This document shows positions 1 through 7,003 of a stretch of 12,901 nucleotides of DNA, one piece after another. Every line of letters starts with the position of its first letter. Within the stretch, counting starts at the first letter, position 1. A program made the translations under genes and the position numbers. The stretch comes from JAGXLP01 sp042218715 (GTDB lineage Bacteria > Bipolaricaulota > Bipolaricaulia > M55B111): assembly GCA_042218715.1 (NCBI GenBank), contig JBDGQU010000103.1, forward strand, positions 1 to 12,901. The letters run 5' to 3'. The notes below the pieces were generated by a model, which searched no databases, had not been told where the DNA came from, and was given only the letters and a program-made list of their open reading frames with translations.

Positions 1-209
1 TCTGGGGCGGGGGCTGCGACACTCAGAACGTATTGCCCAACGGAACTCCCGAAGAGGTGGAAAGAGAGGTCAAGAAAAATATTGACACCTTTGCTCCCGG
101 TGGGGGATTTGTCTTCACCCCGGTACACAATATTCAGCCGGACGTCCCTTCCGAAAATATCGTGAGGATGTATCAAACCGCCTATGAATACGGAAAGAAA
201 ATATACTAA
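1..209 (+). CDS. URO-D/corrinoid methyltransferase-like protein, C-terminal end (partial)
   Basis: The reading frame enters from the left edge (first whole codon at position 3) and ends with TAA at 207-209, leaving 68 C-terminal residues. These contain WGGGCDTQNVLPNGTPEEV followed by a segment with APGGGF and PVHNI and an ENI...YEYGK tail. This is the typical C-terminus of the uroporphyrinogen decarboxylase superfamily, in particular the non-haem members related to cobalamin-dependent methyltransferases that often occur in catabolic clusters. The family fold is a TIM barrel, and the GGG-D and HNI segments lie near its C-terminal rim. The Cys in GGGCD may be a metal ligand, as in zinc-dependent methyltransferases of this family, but the rest of the site lies outside the window. 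True haem-pathway HemE is less likely given the sugar-gene neighbourhood. The substrate cannot be inferred. Confidence 0.85.
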   Translation, partial: WGGGCDTQNVLPNGTPEEVEREVKKNIDTFAPGGGFVFTPVHNIQPDVPSENIVRMYQTAYEYGKKIY

Positions 210-212
210 TAG

Positions 213-270
213 AACGGTAATCGGTGTGGCCTTTATTTAGTTATGAAGAAGCAATACAGTCTAACGGTAA
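213..270 (+). promoter_or_regulatory. Direct repeat AACGGTAA x2 upstream of xylB (possible operator half-sites)
   Basis: AACGGTAA occurs at 213-220 and again at 263-270, exactly 50 bases apart, in the 85-base gap before xylB. The core ACGGTAA also appears inverted at 3782-3788 (TTACCGT, inside TTACCGTAA), just upstream of the sugar-binding-protein gene. A shared regulator is one explanation. A coincidence of 7- to 8-mers is another, and I see no convincing sigma-70 promoter in this gap. Confidence 0.25.
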
Positions 271-294
271 AGAATTTCGTCCATTTTTAATACC

Positions 295-1821
295 ATGAAA
301 GATTCCGCGTGTTTACTTGGTCTAGATCTAGGTACTACTAGGGTTAAAGCTCTGTTAGTAGATACAAACGGGGAAATTTTAGTCAGGGCAGATGGAGAAT
401 ATCCCCTCAAAAAGCCTACCAATAAAGCCGCCGAACAGGACCCTGAAGACTGGTGGAAAGCCAGCTTGAAAGTTATCGGATCAGTAATTGATAAGTCCAA
501 CCGAGCACCTCAAGAAATAAAAGCAATAGGTTTGGCAGGACAAATGCATACCGCGGTCTTCCTCGATAACGACCTAAATCCAGTAAGGCCTGCCATCACC
601 TGGGCGGACAACAGAGCTACTGCTGAAGCGGAAGAAATTGAGCAAAAAGTAGGCCAGGATAACCTACTCGACTTAACCTACAATCGCAGTCTACCCGGAT
701 TTACCGCTCCCAAGGTATTGTGGTTGAAAAACCACGAACGAGACGTCTTCCAAAAGGTGAATAAGGTAGTCTTACCAAAAGACTTCCTGCGCTACCGGCT
801 GACAGGTAAACTAGTTACGGAAAAATCCGGTGCTTCGGCGACGCTATTATTTGACCTGGAAAAGGAAGATTGGTCCGACCAACTCCTCGAACTGGTTGGA
901 TTAACGAGGGATCACGTACCTCCACTAAAAGAATCTTCAGCCGTCGTAGGAAGTATTTCCCCTGGTGCTGCCGACTTAACGGGCCTCCAGGAGGGCACCC
1001 CTGTGGTCGCAGGAGCAGGAGACCAACAAGCGGCAGCATTGGGAACCGGAGCGATAGAACCGGGAATTGTAACCTCCACGATCGGAACGGGAGGGCAAAT
1101 TTTTACTACGGCCAGGGAGTTAGTAGCTCCAGAAAAGGGACAGCTACACGTATTCAGACAGTGCTTGCCCGATACGTGGCACGTAATGGGGGCAATGCAG
1201 TCTGCGGGATTGGCCCTTCAATGGTTCAAAGAAAGTGTACTAGATCAATATGCGAAAAAAGAACTTACCTTCGAAAAAATCTCCGAGATAGCCAGTGATG
1301 CACCTCCAGGAAGCGGTAAGCTATTGTTCTTACCCTATCTGAGCGGTGAACGAAGCCCCCACCTTGACCCTAACGCCCGGGGCTGCTTCATAGGTTTGAA
1401 CCTGAACCACGAACTCCCCCATCTTCTCCGGAGTATAATGGAAGGAGTAACTTACGGGATGAAAGATTCTTTGGTAATATTACAAGAAATGGGTTTACCA
1501 GTAGAAGAAATTAGATGCTCGGGGGGCGGAGCAAATAGTCCTTTGTGGAGACAAATTCAGGCTGACATTTACAATCGACCCGTTACCAGGACGAATATAA
1601 GAGAAAATGCTGCCTTTGGCGCAGCTCTCTTAGCGGGTATGGGCTCGAACCTATACTCTTTTTCACCTGAGAAATGGTGTGAACAAAGTTTAAATATCAA
1701 GAAAACCGCAAAGCCACGAGCCGCTAATCTTGCCATTTACGAAGAATTATACACAAAGTTCGGCGATCTTTATAAAGCCTTAAAACCGGAATATCAATCC
1801 TTATACGGGACTAAGTTTTAG
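295..1821 (+). CDS. xylB: Xylulokinase (FGGY family)
   Basis: The 508-residue protein has the usual length for xylulokinase, which phosphorylates D-xylulose with ATP to xylulose 5-phosphate for the pentose phosphate pathway in the cytoplasm. The N-terminal phosphate motif DLGTT is at residues 11-15. The substrate-side GQMH is at 82-85, followed by RPAITWADNR near 98. GFTAPKVLWL near 135 and LPKDFLRYRLTG near 160 are typical of XylB. The likely catalytic Asp is D243 in GAGDQQAAALGTG. LPYLSGERSPHLDPNARG (346-363) and the C-terminal GGGANSPLWRQ (410-420) complete the FGGY signatures. The ATG at 295 lacks a good SD; an in-frame stop at 268-270 limits any extension. No xylose isomerase is visible, so the xylulose could come from xylose, xylitol or another polyol. 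Other FGGY kinases are possible but fit the motifs less well. Confidence 0.93.
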   Translation: MKDSACLLGLDLGTTRVKALLVDTNGEILVRADGEYPLKKPTNKAAEQDPEDWWKASLKVIGSVIDKSNRAPQEIKAIGLAGQMHTAVFLDNDLNPVRPAITWADNRATAEAEEIEQKVGQDNLLDLTYNRSLPGFTAPKVLWLKNHERDVFQKVNKVVLPKDFLRYRLTGKLVTEKSGASATLLFDLEKEDWSDQLLELVGLTRDHVPPLKESSAVVGSISPGAADLTGLQEGTPVVAGAGDQQAAALGTGAIEPGIVTSTIGTGGQIFTTARELVAPEKGQLHVFRQCLPDTWHVMGAMQSAGLALQWFKESVLDQYAKKELTFEKISEIASDAPPGSGKLLFLPYLSGERSPHLDPNARGCFIGLNLNHELPHLLRSIMEGVTYGMKDSLVILQEMGLPVEEIRCSGGGANSPLWRQIQADIYNRPVTRTNIRENAAFGAALLAGMGSNLYSFSPEKWCEQSLNIKKTAKPRAANLAIYEELYTKFGDLYKALKPEYQSLYGTKF

Positions 1822-1881
1822 AAAAGTAAGTTTCACGTCCCAGCTCTTTATAAGCCTCCTCCGGGCTGTGGTTAAAGTCAT

Positions 1882-1910
1882 TTGAAAATTGATAAATCTT
1901 TCTGTTTATA
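1882..1910 (+). promoter_or_regulatory. Sigma-70-like promoter for the PfkB kinase gene
   Basis: TTGAAA (1882-1887) and TTTATA (1905-1910) are separated by an ideal 17 bases in the 170-base gap before the kinase gene. A second -10-like box, TATAAT, lies at 1931-1936 without a good -35. This gap suggests the kinase is transcribed on its own and not only by read-through from xylB. Confidence 0.5.
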
Positions 1911-1937
1911 CCAACTCGAAATCTTAGTAATATAATC

Positions 1938-1957
1938 TGAGAGTAAAGGATCTCTCA
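1938..1957 (+). promoter_or_regulatory. Inverted repeat TGAGAG-N8-CTCTCA in the kinase leader
   Basis: A perfect 6-base inverted repeat (1938-1943 and 1952-1957, 8-base spacer) starts two bases after the TATAAT at 1931-1936 and lies about 35 bases before the start codon. Its position near the expected transcript start fits a repressor site or a small 5' hairpin. No T-run follows, so it is not a terminator. Confidence 0.35.
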
Positions 1958-1991
1958 TAAATTCTGTCTGAGAAATAACTAAGGGGGAATA

Positions 1992-2879
1992 ATGATGGAA
2001 GAATTTGACGTAATTTTACTTGGACATTTTGCAAAAGACCGAGAAGTAGTAGGAGAGAAGGAAACGGACCAACTCGGAGGAGCTGTATATTTCGGCGCAT
2101 TCCCTTTGAGTAAGATGGGTGTTAAAGTCGGGGTGGTAACCAAACTGGCTCGGGAAGATTTTTCGGCACTTTCCGAATTAAAACAGGAAAATATATCCGT
2201 ATTTGCATCCGAAGCACCTGAAACCACGGGAATGAAAAACGTTTATCCTACAGAACAAAGAGAGGAGAGGAAGAGTTATCCTATGGGCTTTGCCGGTCCG
2301 TTCGACTTAAAAGATTTTCCCGACGTTAAAGCTAAAGTTATTCATATTGGTGCTTTGCTTAAAGGGGAAGTTCCACCGGAAATAATAAGGCAACTATCCG
2401 ATAGAGCGGAATTGGGACTGGATCTACAAGGTTTCGTTAGAGTAAAAAAAGAAGATACCGTGGTAATGGAAGAGTGGGACGCTGCAGAAGACCTCCTACC
2501 CCATATTACTTACCTAAAAGCCGACGACAGAGAAATAGAGATATTAACAGGAAATCAAGACCTGAAGTCAGCCGCGAAAAAGGCGTCCGCGATGGGGCCT
2601 CGCGAGGTGGTAATTACTCATGACGACGGAGTATTAGTGCATGCTGACAATCAAATTTACGAAGCTCCGTTTAGACCAGATTCCCTGGATGGAAGAACGG
2701 GTAGAGGAGATACGTGTATGGCTACCTACCTTGGAAATAGGGCTCAAGGAGTTAGTCCTGAAAATGCAACTCCTTTCGCAGCGGCCCTGACCACGCTTAA
2801 GCTAGAAAAACCGGGTCCATTTAAGGGAGACATCGGTGAAGTAAAAAAACTAGCGAATGAACTGAGGAAAAATAATTAG
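1992..2879 (+). CDS. PfkB-family carbohydrate kinase, myo-inositol 3-kinase-like
   Basis: The 295-residue protein is a ribokinase/PfkB-fold kinase that would phosphorylate a sugar or polyol hydroxyl with ATP in the cytoplasm. The N-terminal di-glycine motif is LGGAVYFGA (28-36). The C-terminal signature SLDGRTGRGDTCMA (231-244) supplies the anion hole and the catalytic base D240. Several stretches (GHFAKDREVV near 11, LDLQGFVRV near 143, LKADDREIEILTG near 175, LEKPGPF near 271) resemble, from memory, the Thermotoga TM0415 and Thermococcus myo-inositol 3-kinases more than ribokinase, fructokinase or KDG kinase. That substrate call is an inference. A GGGGG SD at 1983-1987 sits 4 bases before the first ATG and 7 before a second at 1995, so initiation at 1995 is equally plausible. 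Together with xylB and the importer it suggests polyol or inositol use. Confidence 0.85.
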   Translation: MMEEFDVILLGHFAKDREVVGEKETDQLGGAVYFGAFPLSKMGVKVGVVTKLAREDFSALSELKQENISVFASEAPETTGMKNVYPTEQREERKSYPMGFAGPFDLKDFPDVKAKVIHIGALLKGEVPPEIIRQLSDRAELGLDLQGFVRVKKEDTVVMEEWDAAEDLLPHITYLKADDREIEILTGNQDLKSAAKKASAMGPREVVITHDDGVLVHADNQIYEAPFRPDSLDGRTGRGDTCMATYLGNRAQGVSPENATPFAAALTTLKLEKPGPFKGDIGEVKKLANELRKNN

Positions 2880-2952
2880 GCCTAGTTAACCGGGTCTCCC
2901 AAGACGGATAGTAACTGCGGTATATAGTCAGTTTCGTTTACTGTTTTAGAAG

Positions 2953-2980
2953 TTGGTCTCAGGGGAGAGAATCGTATAAT
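2953..2980 (+). promoter_or_regulatory. Possible upstream promoter for the GntR gene
   Basis: TATAAT at 2975-2980 is preceded by TTGGTC (2953-2958) at a 16-base spacing. The -35 is weak. It would be a distal promoter for the regulator gene, in addition to the one at 3000-3027. Confidence 0.3.
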
Positions 2981-2999
2981 TTAGGTAGGAATAAATAGT

Positions 3000-3027
3000 T
3001 TGAATTTAACTAATTGATCAATATAAT
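3000..3027 (+). promoter_or_regulatory. Promoter of the GntR gene with overlapping palindrome ATTGATCAAT
   Basis: TTGAAT (3000-3005) and TATAAT (3022-3027) are 16 bases apart. The perfect 10-base palindrome ATTGATCAAT (3013-3022) fills the spacer and touches the first base of the -10 box. A protein bound there would block RNA polymerase, so this is a good candidate autoregulatory operator for the GntR-family protein encoded 77 bases downstream. GntR/FCD regulators commonly bind short palindromes and often repress their own genes. Confidence 0.5.
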
Positions 3028-3057
3028 CATTACCAGTGAAAGGGTTAAAATATCAGA

Positions 3058-3069
3058 TATCAGCTGATA
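3058..3069 (+). promoter_or_regulatory. Perfect palindrome TATCAGCTGATA in the GntR leader
   Basis: This 12-base perfect palindrome lies about 30 bases after the proposed -10 box and 34 bases before the TTG start. TATCAG also occurs just upstream at 3051-3056. It could be a second operator or part of the same cooperative site. It is too short and lacks the T-run needed for a terminator. Confidence 0.4.
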
Positions 3070-3103
3070 ATATGCCCGAAAATATCTTAAGGTCCTAACA
3101 AAA

Positions 3104-3772
3104 TTGAGTGTATCTATGAAACTCAATAAGCAAAGCTTAGGAGACCAGATTTACGGGGAAATCAAGAAGAGGATCATTGATCTTGAAATTAAACCCGGCG
3201 ACAAAATTCAGCCCTCACATCTAGAAGAGGAGTTCGGGGTCAGCAGGGCTCCAATTAGAGAGGCACTTCATAGATTAAAAGGAGACGGCCTGGTCGAAGC
3301 AAAGCCTAGAGTTGGTTACTTTGTAACCGAAATAACCCAAGATAAAATTCGAGACTTGTACGATCTCAGGGTTTTATTTGAAACTTACGGCTTAGAAACG
3401 GCATTAACCCGAATATCAAAAGAACGTATAGAGAATCTAAAGCAAGAATCTACAAGACTACTCGAAGACAATTTATCGAAATCCAAAATACGAGAGCGCT
3501 TCGATAAAATTGACAAGGAACTCCACCTGGAACTCATTCTAGAAAACGCCAACAACCAGTTCTTACAACATTATAGCTCGAAAACCATCAACCTAATCCG
3601 AGTCACCCGACACCTCAACGAGAGGATAGAAGAGGCCCTAAGAGAACATATCAAGATACTCGATGCTCTTGAGAAAAGAGATCCCAATCAGGGTAAAGAC
3701 TATCTGACTTTGCACCTTCGTAATGTAGAGGCGGAAATTCTGGAAAACCTCAAAGAGAGTAACACAAATTAA
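3104..3772 (+). CDS. GntR-family transcriptional regulator, FCD subfamily
   Basis: The 222-residue protein has an N-terminal winged helix-turn-helix (about residues 10-75): LGDQIYGEIKKRII, then LEEEFGVSRAPIREALHRL, the classic GntR recognition region, and a wing ending VGYFVTE. The C-terminal helical FCD domain (about 82-218) keeps all four usual metal or effector-binding residues: D137 and H141 in DKELH, H182 in EHIKI, and H204 in LHLRN. It should therefore bind a metal and a small carboxylate or sugar-derived effector. The TTG at 3104 is preferred over the ATG at 3116 because AAGGT (3089-3093) stands 10 bases before it. It sits between the kinase genes and the importer genes, so it is the likely local repressor. 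Palindromes upstream of itself are candidate targets. Confidence 0.92.
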   Translation: MSVSMKLNKQSLGDQIYGEIKKRIIDLEIKPGDKIQPSHLEEEFGVSRAPIREALHRLKGDGLVEAKPRVGYFVTEITQDKIRDLYDLRVLFETYGLETALTRISKERIENLKQESTRLLEDNLSKSKIRERFDKIDKELHLELILENANNQFLQHYSSKTINLIRVTRHLNERIEEALREHIKILDALEKRDPNQGKDYLTLHLRNVEAEILENLKESNTN

Positions 3773-3780
3773 TAAAATAG

Positions 3781-3827
3781 TTTACCGTAAGGGGTGATAG
3801 GAAAATATAGAAAGTAACTAAAGTTAC
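3781..3827 (+). promoter_or_regulatory. Candidate promoter and inverted repeat before the ABC importer genes
   Basis: The 113-base gap between the regulator and the binding-protein gene contains TTTACC (3781-3786) followed after about 17 bases by AATATA (3804-3809), a weak promoter. GTAACT-AA-AGTTAC (3814-3827), a 6-base inverted repeat, lies just after it, where an operator or transcript start is expected. TTACC at 3824-3828 can also pair with GGTAA at 3844-3848. TTACCGTAA at 3782-3790 is itself a near palindrome sharing ACGGTAA with the repeats before xylB. Confidence 0.35.
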
Positions 3828-3885
3828 CACTGGGCGGCCAAAAGGTAAAACTCTAAACCCTTCAAATAAAAATTAGGAGGTTATT

Positions 3886-5157
3886 ATGAAAAAACTATTG
3901 GTCAGTTCAGTAGTAGTTTTGTTTGCCCTCAGCGCTTTATTCACCTTATCTCCCACCGAGAAAACAGCATTTGCCCAGGATACACTTGTAATAGCCGGCC
4001 GAGCCGGCACAATGACGGAATCCGTAATCGAAGCTACGGAACTCTACGAACAAGCTACGGGAACTAACGTTTCAATAACGACCCTTCCGTATGATAGCTT
4101 GTACGAAAAATTAGTCATTAGTATGAGGGGTGGTGCCTCCACATTCGATCTAATTATGATGGATGACCCGTGGCTCCCACAGTTTTATAAGGCAGACTTC
4201 CTGGCTAATCTAGACCCTCTCTACGCTAACTCCGGACTAAAGGGGCCATCCAAAGATTTTGTCCAAAATTCCGTAGATCTCTGTAAAGGCCCCGAAGGTC
4301 ACGTGCGCTGTTTGCCATTGGTCGGTAACGTACAGATATTCGTATATAGAGAAGATCTGTTGAAAAAATACGGTGTTCCAACTCCTCCAAAAACATGGGC
4401 TCAAGTACTGGAAGCCGCCAAGAAGATAACTGAAGAGGAGCAGGGAGTTACCGGTTACGCAATCCGGGGAAAGAGAGGTAACCCCGTCGTAACTAGCTGG
4501 CTTCCCCTTTTCTGGGCCCACGGCGGCCAGATGTTCGACAAGAATATGAAACCCCAATTAAACAGCAAGGCTGGCTTACAAGCGCTGAAGGATTATCTGA
4601 AGTTGAGAGATTACGGACCAGAAGGTGTTTCTAACTTCGACTCCGATCAAATCATTACCGCCCTCGCCCAGGGGAAAACCGCTATGGCCATAGCCTGGCC
4701 AGGATGGGTTGGCGTACTGAACAATCCCCAGCAATCCGAGGTCGTAGGGAAGGTAAAGTTCAGCGCTGTACCTGGAGAATCTTCGGCCATGTTGGGAAAC
4801 TGGCTACTTGGTATTCCAAAGAATGCAAAGAACAAAAAACAAGCTTTCCACTTCCTTCGCTGGATAACGAGTTCCGGCGCTCAGAAACTGCAGGCGCTGC
4901 AGGGCGGGGTTCCAACTCGTAAAAGCGTATATAAGCAACCTGACCTCCAGGAAATAAATCCCTTCTACCCTGCCCAGCTTGACTCTTTACAAAACGCAAG
5001 ACCACGGCCCCGGATTCCAGAATATAGTGAAGTAGAATCAGTACTGGGAATTCAGCTATCAAGAGCGGTTGCCGGTGCGATTAGTCCTGAAAAGGCATTA
5101 GATAACGCAAACAAGAAAATAGAGAATATAATGAAGGAAGCTGGATACTACGACTAA
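3886..5157 (+). CDS. ABC sugar importer, periplasmic solute-binding protein (CUT1 / family 1)
   Basis: This 423-residue protein captures a sugar or sugar-like solute outside the inner membrane and delivers it to the permeases encoded next. MKKLL plus a hydrophobic core and a cleavage site at AFA|QD (after residue 30) form a Sec signal peptide. There is no lipobox cysteine, which fits a soluble periplasmic protein in a diderm. The mature part has the family 1 pattern: an N-terminal beta-strand LVIAGRAG, FDLIMMDDPWLPQF (87-100), a GALAQGK-like segment ALAQGKTAMAIAWPGW, and a late NWLLGIPKNAKNKKQAFHFL region. Its only cysteines are C133 and C142, a likely disulfide. A strong AGGAGGT (3875-3881) precedes the ATG by 4 bases, implying high expression. 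The ligand cannot be read from sequence; pentose, polyol or inositol would fit the neighbouring kinases. Confidence 0.92.
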   Translation: MKKLLVSSVVVLFALSALFTLSPTEKTAFAQDTLVIAGRAGTMTESVIEATELYEQATGTNVSITTLPYDSLYEKLVISMRGGASTFDLIMMDDPWLPQFYKADFLANLDPLYANSGLKGPSKDFVQNSVDLCKGPEGHVRCLPLVGNVQIFVYREDLLKKYGVPTPPKTWAQVLEAAKKITEEEQGVTGYAIRGKRGNPVVTSWLPLFWAHGGQMFDKNMKPQLNSKAGLQALKDYLKLRDYGPEGVSNFDSDQIITALAQGKTAMAIAWPGWVGVLNNPQQSEVVGKVKFSAVPGESSAMLGNWLLGIPKNAKNKKQAFHFLRWITSSGAQKLQALQGGVPTRKSVYKQPDLQEINPFYPAQLDSLQNARPRPRIPEYSEVESVLGIQLSRAVAGAISPEKALDNANKKIENIMKEAGYYD

Positions 5158-5193
5158 TTAGTATGGGAAAAATGGGGTTTGACCAAGTGAACA

Positions 5194-5237
5194 ACTAAAA
5201 TGGCCCCCGCTAAATAGCGCGGGGGTCATCTTTTAGT
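5194..5237 (+). terminator. Strong stem-loop between binding-protein and permease genes
   Basis: TGGCCCCCGC (5201-5210) pairs with GCGGGGGTCA (5219-5228) around an 8-base loop, with one G-U pair. ACTAAAA (5194-5200) pairs with TTTTAGT (5231-5237) below a 2-base bulge, and TCTTTT follows the GC stem directly. This is a rho-independent terminator by form. Since the permease genes follow in the same direction with no evident promoter, it more likely acts as a partial terminator and as a 3' protector of the binding-protein transcript. That would set the excess of binding protein over permease. Confidence 0.8.
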
Positions 5238-5252
5238 AAAAACACTAAAACT

Positions 5253-6140
5253 ATGAATACGAAAATACCCTGGTATAGAAGACATATAGAGTGGATTCTT
5301 CTTGCTCCAGCGGGCTTGGTTTTTCTGGGCTTGACCGTTTATCCTCTCATATACGAAATTGTAACTAGTTTTTACAAGATCGACATAATAGGGATTCAAT
5401 CGTTTGAAGGGATTTCAAATTATATAGACGCAATAACGAATTCGCTTTTTCAGATTGCTTTTCTAAATACCCTCTATTTCGTTGCTGGTTCCGTCCTTCT
5501 AGAATTTCTATTTGGGCTCGGGCTAGCGCTTCTCTTTAACAGGGCAATGCGTGGTAGAAAGGTTTTCAGAACAATCGTTCTTTTGCCTATGATGGCTCCA
5601 CCTGTCACTGTGAGTCTGATTTGGCGTATGATGTATCAATACGATTTTGGGGTAATAAATAATATTCTAAACATAGTCGGCCTCCCCTCCTTACAGTGGT
5701 TGACTTCAACACGCCTTGCCATGCCTTCTTTGATTATCGCGGATGTTTGGCAGTGGACTCCTTTCGCATTTTTGGTTTTATTGGCTGGTCTCCAGGGGAT
5801 ACCCGAAGATGTAATGGAGGCCGCAAAGGTAGATGGAGCGAGTACCTGGCAGAGGTTTTTTTACGTCACCCTGCCAATGATAAGGTATTCAATAGTAATT
5901 GTCCTGTTGCTTAGAACCATAGACACTTTCAGACTTTTCACGAAAGTCTATAACATGACGGGAGGAGGACCAGGAAACGCAACAGAAACCCTAACGTTCA
6001 ATATTTACAGATCCGGGTTCAAGTTTTTCCACCTTGGTTCAGCTGCTGCCAAGGCCGTAATTATGGTGGTAATTATTGTGATAATCAGCGTCTTCTATAT
6101 AAGAGAAATCCTCCGTAGACGAAGGGCGGGAATGGCATAA
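5253..6140 (+). CDS. ABC sugar importer permease 1 (MalF/UgpA type)
   Basis: This 295-residue inner-membrane protein has six hydrophobic segments (about residues 13-35, 68-96, 105-127, 157-181, 212-230 and 267-284), the usual CUT1 permease layout. The cytoplasmic EAA loop that docks the ATPase is clear at 189-208 (EAAKVDGASTWQRFFYVTLP, with G195 and the closing Pro). The downstream TGGGPGNAT near residue 236 is also typical of the MalF/UgpA side. The ATG at 5253 has no clear SD and lies 15 bases after the stem-loop, so expression is probably lower than that of the binding protein. Its TAA shares one base with the ATG of the second permease (TAATG at 6138-6142), indicating translational coupling. 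Confidence 0.92.
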   Translation: MNTKIPWYRRHIEWILLAPAGLVFLGLTVYPLIYEIVTSFYKIDIIGIQSFEGISNYIDAITNSLFQIAFLNTLYFVAGSVLLEFLFGLGLALLFNRAMRGRKVFRTIVLLPMMAPPVTVSLIWRMMYQYDFGVINNILNIVGLPSLQWLTSTRLAMPSLIIADVWQWTPFAFLVLLAGLQGIPEDVMEAAKVDGASTWQRFFYVTLPMIRYSIVIVLLLRTIDTFRLFTKVYNMTGGGPGNATETLTFNIYRSGFKFFHLGSAAAKAVIMVVIIVIISVFYIREILRRRRAGMA

Positions 6141-6979
6141 TGTTATCAGATAAAGCAACCAGGAGTAAGATACTCAAATATACTGCTGTCGCTATAACTA
6201 TTATTTGGACGTTATTTCCTATCTATTGGATGATTAACAGTTCCTTTAAATTTAGGGATGAACTATTCCAACTACCGCCGACTTTCTTTCCCCACAACCC
6301 TACCGTTTCTCACTATATAGGCCTATTCGTAAATAGAGGTTTTGGCCAATTTATTAGTAATAGTTTGATAGTGGCCCTTTCTACCACTGCCCTATGCTTG
6401 ATAATCGGAACACCCGCCGCATACAGCTTGAGTCGATTTAATCTTCCTTTCAGTTTAGACAAATTTTTTGTAGTGTGGATACTAATATCGAGGATGTTTC
6501 CGCCTATAGCGTTCGTAATACCACTTTTTCAAATTATGCTTTCATTAAATCTAGTAAATACTATCTACGCGCTCATATTAGCTTACATTGTGCTAAATTT
6601 ACCTCTTACTATATGGATAATTATGGGGTTTTTTCAGGGCATACCGGTTGAGCTAGAAGAATGTGCAATGATAGACGGGGCAACTAGAGTACAGGCTTTG
6701 GTCAGAGTAGTAGTACCTTTAGTCGCCCCGGGAGTGGCCGCAGCGGCCATATTTAGCTTGATTTATTCCTGGAACGAATTTATTTATGCCCTGATATTTG
6801 TGCAAACACCCGCCGCAAAGACTTTCCCTGTTGCTATTTCAGGGTTGATAACTGAATACAAGGTACTATGGGGGCCAATGAGTGCTGCAGGAACCATTTC
6901 TATAATCCCCATTTTGGCTTTTGTAATCTTCGCTCAACAGTACCTGGTAAAGGGTTTAACCGGAGGAGCGATTGACTGA
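6140..6979 (+). CDS. ABC sugar importer permease 2 (MalG/UgpE type)
   Basis: The 279-residue inner-membrane protein pairs with permease 1 to form the transport channel. It has about six membrane segments (roughly 14-34, 72-96, 108-131, 139-164, 196-218 and 250-270). The EAA loop is at 174-193, with ECAMIDGA and the closing VVVP. The SWNEF motif near 210 and the short C-terminal tail after LVKGLTGGAID are typical of MalG-type CUT1 permeases. Start and previous stop overlap by one base. No ATPase gene follows. CUT1 systems often use a shared MsmK/UgpC-type ATPase encoded elsewhere, which is the probable case here. Confidence 0.92.
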   Translation: MLSDKATRSKILKYTAVAITIIWTLFPIYWMINSSFKFRDELFQLPPTFFPHNPTVSHYIGLFVNRGFGQFISNSLIVALSTTALCLIIGTPAAYSLSRFNLPFSLDKFFVVWILISRMFPPIAFVIPLFQIMLSLNLVNTIYALILAYIVLNLPLTIWIIMGFFQGIPVELEECAMIDGATRVQALVRVVVPLVAPGVAAAAIFSLIYSWNEFIYALIFVQTPAAKTFPVAISGLITEYKVLWGPMSAAGTISIIPILAFVIFAQQYLVKGLTGGAID

Positions 6980-7003
6980 ATTCTTTAAGGGAAGGGGATT
7001 ATA

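Noticed and set aside
261..500. Minus-strand open frame over the start of xylB
   Set aside because: It overlaps the start of a clear xylulokinase gene, has no SD and no recognisable motif.
870..1298. 142-codon + frame inside xylB
   Set aside because: It is an Arg/Gly-rich shadow frame inside the strongly supported xylulokinase gene.
1822..1881. Possible terminator after xylB (AGCC...GGCT)
   Set aside because: The stem is only four pairs and no T-run follows.
4888..4907. CTGCAGG-type short repeat in the binding-protein gene
   Set aside because: It encodes the LQALQGG segment in frame and looks like ordinary coding repetition.
4237..5062. Minus-strand frames of 60-106 codons opposite the binding-protein gene
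   Set aside because: They mirror a gene with complete family features and have low-complexity, unrecognisable translations.
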